Shown one piece after another: positions 60,901 to 64,000 of a stretch of DNA of 64,000 nucleotides (positions within the stretch are counted from its first letter, which is position 1; the number at the start of each line of letters is the position of its first letter). Source of the stretch: Leucaena leucocephala (lineage: Eukaryota > Streptophyta > Magnoliopsida > Fabales > Fabaceae); NCBI GenBank assembly GCA_037074615.1, contig CM073566.1, positions 11,674,001 to 11,738,000 on the forward strand. Reading direction: 5' to 3'. The notes beneath the pieces are model-generated. The model did not search any database and was not told the origin of the DNA. It saw only the letters and a list, made by a program, of their open reading frames with translations. The translations under genes and the position numbers were made by a program.

Positions 60901-61661
60901 GGAAAGGTATTTGCTCTTACCCCAGACACAGTCTTCAATATTCCCTAAGGTCGACTCTAAGAATGGTTAAGAAGAACCATAGCTGTAGGGGCGACTGAGC
61001 TGTAAGGAACTATATGCCTAGATGATGATATGGATAATGAAGAGTTCTTTTCGGATCTAAAGAAAGTGGTCATGATAACAAGTCATGAGAGATTCATAAG
61101 CCAGAGAGACCTAGAGAAAAGGGTTTAAGGCAAAGCAGAGATAGAACGTAGTTCTATAAGAAAGAGGTTGCTAGGGCATACAGCTATATAAAGAGTAATC
61201 TAGCCCTAACCCAGTAGCACGTTAAATTGAAAGGTGCTAAGGCAAGAGTAGTCTAAAGATATGTAAGCCCTAAGAAGGGATAAGACAGTGCAAATGCCAC
61301 AAAAGTTGGGCATAGGTGCATGAAGTTATGAGAATAGTCAAGAAAAGTCAGAGAAGTTATCTGGGTTATGATCTCGTATCAGGAGAAAGAAAGTTAAAAG
61401 AACAATATCTCTCCTGAGAGATTAGCAAAGTGTAAGAGGGGTGATGTAGATCCCAGAGTACATCAAAATTCTAAGGGATAAGATATGAAAGAAATGGACA
61501 CTACTCACAAGTGTAATGAGTTGTCCATAAGTGTAAGAGGATGAATGCCTCAAGCCTTAGTCATAAACCAGGAAAGGATATGCAGAGGAGCTATATCCTG
61601 GATAGTTGATTGAGGTCTAAGTAAATTTCGAGGACGAAATTTATTTTAAGGGGGGTAGAAA
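57961..61661 (+). other. family-B internal domain 3
   Basis: 3,701 bp, nearly identical to domains 1 and 2, with primer site 57964-57975 and zinc-knuckle relic 60789-60878. Confidence 0.88.
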
Positions 61662-63273
61662 TGTAACACCCCAATTTTTAGGCCTAGAGATGCCAGAAAG
61701 AGAATTAAAGGGCATAATCGTAATTATGGGAAAGATCGGGCTGGTAGCCGATGAGTACCATATTTTGCCAGAAAATAGAGAAAATTATGCTGATCATTTC
61801 ACTGAACTGTGAAATGTGCATATGAGGTCTCTAGGTGTATGAAAGAATTAGAAATATGACCAGGGGTAAAATGGTCATTTTGGAAAAGTGTGCGCGTGAG
61901 TGCTTTTTCAGGCCAAAACAGCCCGGTCCGGATAAAATATCTGAAAATACCGGGAGATAGAGAAAAGGATTCCGGATTGAATGAGGAGTCACAGAATTTT
62001 GATTTGAGGTCCCGATTTTTCTGTAAAAATTCCTGAAGATGGGAATTTACAGTTATAATCGGTAAAGGAAAGGCAATCCGAATAGAGATGATCGGACTAT
62101 GGCCAGAGGCCATATAGTATTGTCTAAGGCCCGTAGTGACACCAGGGAAGGCCCAAGCCCATAATACCAGTTCAGTGGTAAGAGGGGCCGGTGTCCGGGA
62201 AAAATATGCAAAATGACGAAAATGCCCTTATGTTATAGAATAACTGAAGAATGAGTAAAGGGTATTTTGGTCATTTGGCTAGGGTTAGACAGTCAAGAAG
62301 GGGTATCTGGATAGTTGACCAAGGCCAGAGAATACTCTGGTAAAATATGAAAAGACAATAATGCCCCTAGATCCAGTAAAGGAAATGAAAGGTTCTTTCC
62401 AGGTGCCACATGGCGCAATCATAGAGGCAGAAGAAAATGTCAGGACACGTGGCACGATCTCAGCCGTTGATTCCGGTGCAAGACTCTGGATCTGCTGAGT
62501 CAGCATGCTGAGGTGTCCCAGGAATTCAAGCATGTGATAAATGTGGCGCTGAGTTGGCAGGGTGAGTTGGCACGATGATGCAGTAAATGAGAAATAAAAG
62601 AAAATAGGAAATTCTAGGAAAAACTAGGACCCCATATTCAGAGTTCCTGGAAATTACGATTGTGCCATTGAACCCCATTATAAATACCCCCCCTTGCCCT
62701 CCATTTCATTCACGCATGGAGAGGAGTAAGGGAGAGAAAGAAGAGAGAGAAGGAGAAGGAAGGAAGAGAGAAAGGAGAAAAAGAAGTAAGGAAGTTCTGG
62801 CAGAGCTGGAAGCAGAATAAGGATAGTGGAGTTCTGCTAAGCTAGCCAGGTAGTAACTAATCCTAGCTTTATGTAATGGCTTTGTGATTTGATGTGCTAT
62901 TGTTTGGTTGGATTGTTGTCTTATATGTTATGCTTGAAGCTCTACTGCAATGCTATGATCATATGTTATTGAGTATGGAAGCACGCAGCATACTTATCTG
63001 TACACAATCACAAGCAAGCACTATCACACTGCATTACATATATTGTTATGATTGTTGCTACTAAGATTCCCCCGAATCTCATCCCCATCCATAACCCATT
63101 ACAGGGAGGTTATGCTGAAGTGGATTTTGAGAATCCTAAGAGACGCCGTTATGCTGCCGAAGTAAAGACTGAACATCAGTATATGATAAGTACTGTGTAC
63201 GTAGTGCTGTCTAAGGAGGCTAGAAGTGAGTGGACCTAGCCGGTTCATCTAGTCTTTCCTGGGTACTACGTAG
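61662..63273 (+). repeat. family-B LTR 4, cut by copia insertion
   Basis: The first 1,612 bp of the 1,893-bp LTR. It stops after GGGTACTACGTAG, equivalent to 46491 in LTR 1. The remainder presumably lies after the copia element, outside the window. Confidence 0.9.
62679..62686 (+). promoter_or_regulatory. TATA box, family-B LTR 4
   Basis: TATAAATA, same context as LTR 1. Confidence 0.65.
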
Positions 63274-64000
63274 TGTTGGAAATCGTGCCCTAGGGGCCAA
63301 TCATTGTCTTATGAACATTATTGATTTATGAATTTATTAATTGAGTTATCATATTATTTGCATGTTTACTATGATGACCATCCTTGGATAATTCATGATA
63401 TTATCCTAAATGTCCCTGGTCGATCATCTATGTGGGAGCACAGATGAAATAAGACCAGTATGACTTTGAAGATGTATAGAGATATAAATCAAAGTCATAA
63501 GCACATGTAAGAGTACAGGGTGTTGGACCGACCCGCTATGAGAGAACTGCATGGGTAACGTCATAAGCTTCTCTCATATACAAACCATGTCAATATGCCC
63601 TTTGACCTGAGATCATCATGGATTCCTACATGACAAAACGCTCAGCTTTGACCTAGTCAAAAGTCACTTTTGACCGAGTGATCATAAAGACTATGTTCGG
63701 GCTTAGTGGTTTTTCATGCGGAGGAATGTGAATGGTCAAGATGGAATTTGTCCCTCACATTCGTGGAGAGATATTACTGGGCCCCTCGATGAGTGAGTCT
63801 GAGAAATGTATGGCCATACTGTAATGGAAAGGTAGTTCCATTTCTATAGTCAGACTACTCAGGGATCGAGAAAGTAACGGTCGGGAATAGGAGGATGACA
63901 TTATCCATGCCTCATCCATGACCAAAATATCGCGTGACAGAAGGGACATGATATGGTTGTATAAAAGGTTACATCGTTTATCGATCCTCATATGATTTGG
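63274..64000 (+). mobile_element. second copia element, start of 5' LTR
   Basis: Opens TGTTGGAAATCGTGCCCTAG and aligns with the first 730 bp of the copia LTRs at 30045 and 37102, with scattered differences. The left flank CGTAG (63269-63273) is the presumed TSD. It runs off the window. Because an LTR of this family opens the insertion in plus sense, it could be a full element or a solo LTR. Confidence 0.8.

Larger units (their letters stand above)
44880..63273 (+). mobile_element. family-B array: four LTRs and three internal domains
   Basis: LTRs start at 44880, 50474, 56068 and 61662, exactly 5,594 bp apart. Internal domains are 3,701 bp each. The fourth LTR is cut at 63273 by a copia insertion. 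The array is inserted in family C after AAAGA (44875-44879), the presumed left TSD; the right end is outside. Copies differ at only a few sites. The CGAGGACGAAATTTATTTTA plus GGGGGG tract before each downstream LTR is typical of Tekay/Del-type elements. No pol. Confidence 0.85.

Overview
This looks like plant nuclear DNA, most likely from a eudicot; the species cannot be told from sequence alone. Almost all of it is LTR retrotransposons nested in one another. Plant-type features include initiator-Met-tRNA and Asp-tRNA primer-binding sites, Ty3/gypsy (Athila-like and Tekay/Del-like) and Ty1/copia domains, 5-bp target-site duplications (TSDs) and many C-to-T/G-to-A decay mutations typical of methylated repeats. 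I recognise no conserved host housekeeping gene, RNA gene or CRISPR array. The only plausible non-retroelement genes are two related small coiled-coil reading frames (11790-12095 and 12525-12851).

Layout. (1) 1-8957, minus strand: a decayed Athila-like Ty3/gypsy element with an Asp-tRNA primer site, gag and a scrap of integrase; protease, RT and RNase H are gone. A plus-strand solo LTR of 'family A' (3019-5488) sits inside its gag. (2) 8960-11330, minus: a truncated mosaic LTR. (3) 11331-13078, continued at 15784-15963: a locus with a CACTG terminus, a 60-bp tandem repeat and the two small genes, split by a minus-strand solo family-A LTR (13079-15783, TSD GTTGA). (4) 15964-26806: family A as LTR-internal-LTR-internal-LTR inside one TSD (GGAAG). 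(5) 26823-30044 plus about 39028-39150, minus: a diverged LTR ('family D') split by (6) a complete Ty1/copia element (30045-39022, TSD CTTTA) whose polyprotein frame carries many stops and one frameshift. (7) 39700-44879: 'family C', a gag-only Tekay/Del-like element with a 3.1-kb LTR. It is interrupted by (8) 44880-63273: 'family B', four LTRs and three internal domains in exact 5,594-bp steps. The fourth LTR is cut at 63273 by (9) the start of a second copia element of the same family as (6), running off the window.

Families A, B and C share LTR ends, a Met-tRNA primer site, a repeat just after the primer site and (A, B) a purine-rich tract before the downstream LTR, but none has a pol gene. 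They look non-autonomous, dependent on enzymes from a related full element not in this window.

The strongest unexplained signal is a minisatellite built on the palindrome GTCGCGAC, with cores spaced mostly 22 and 29 bp (sum 51). It recurs in the Athila-like element, the copia LTRs and families B and C, which are otherwise unrelated or only distantly related. Other notable signals are the two tandem LTR arrays, a sharply bounded identical tract in the copia LTRs suggesting gene conversion, and LTR sequence captured inside the family-B internal domain. All alignments and spacings were done by eye.
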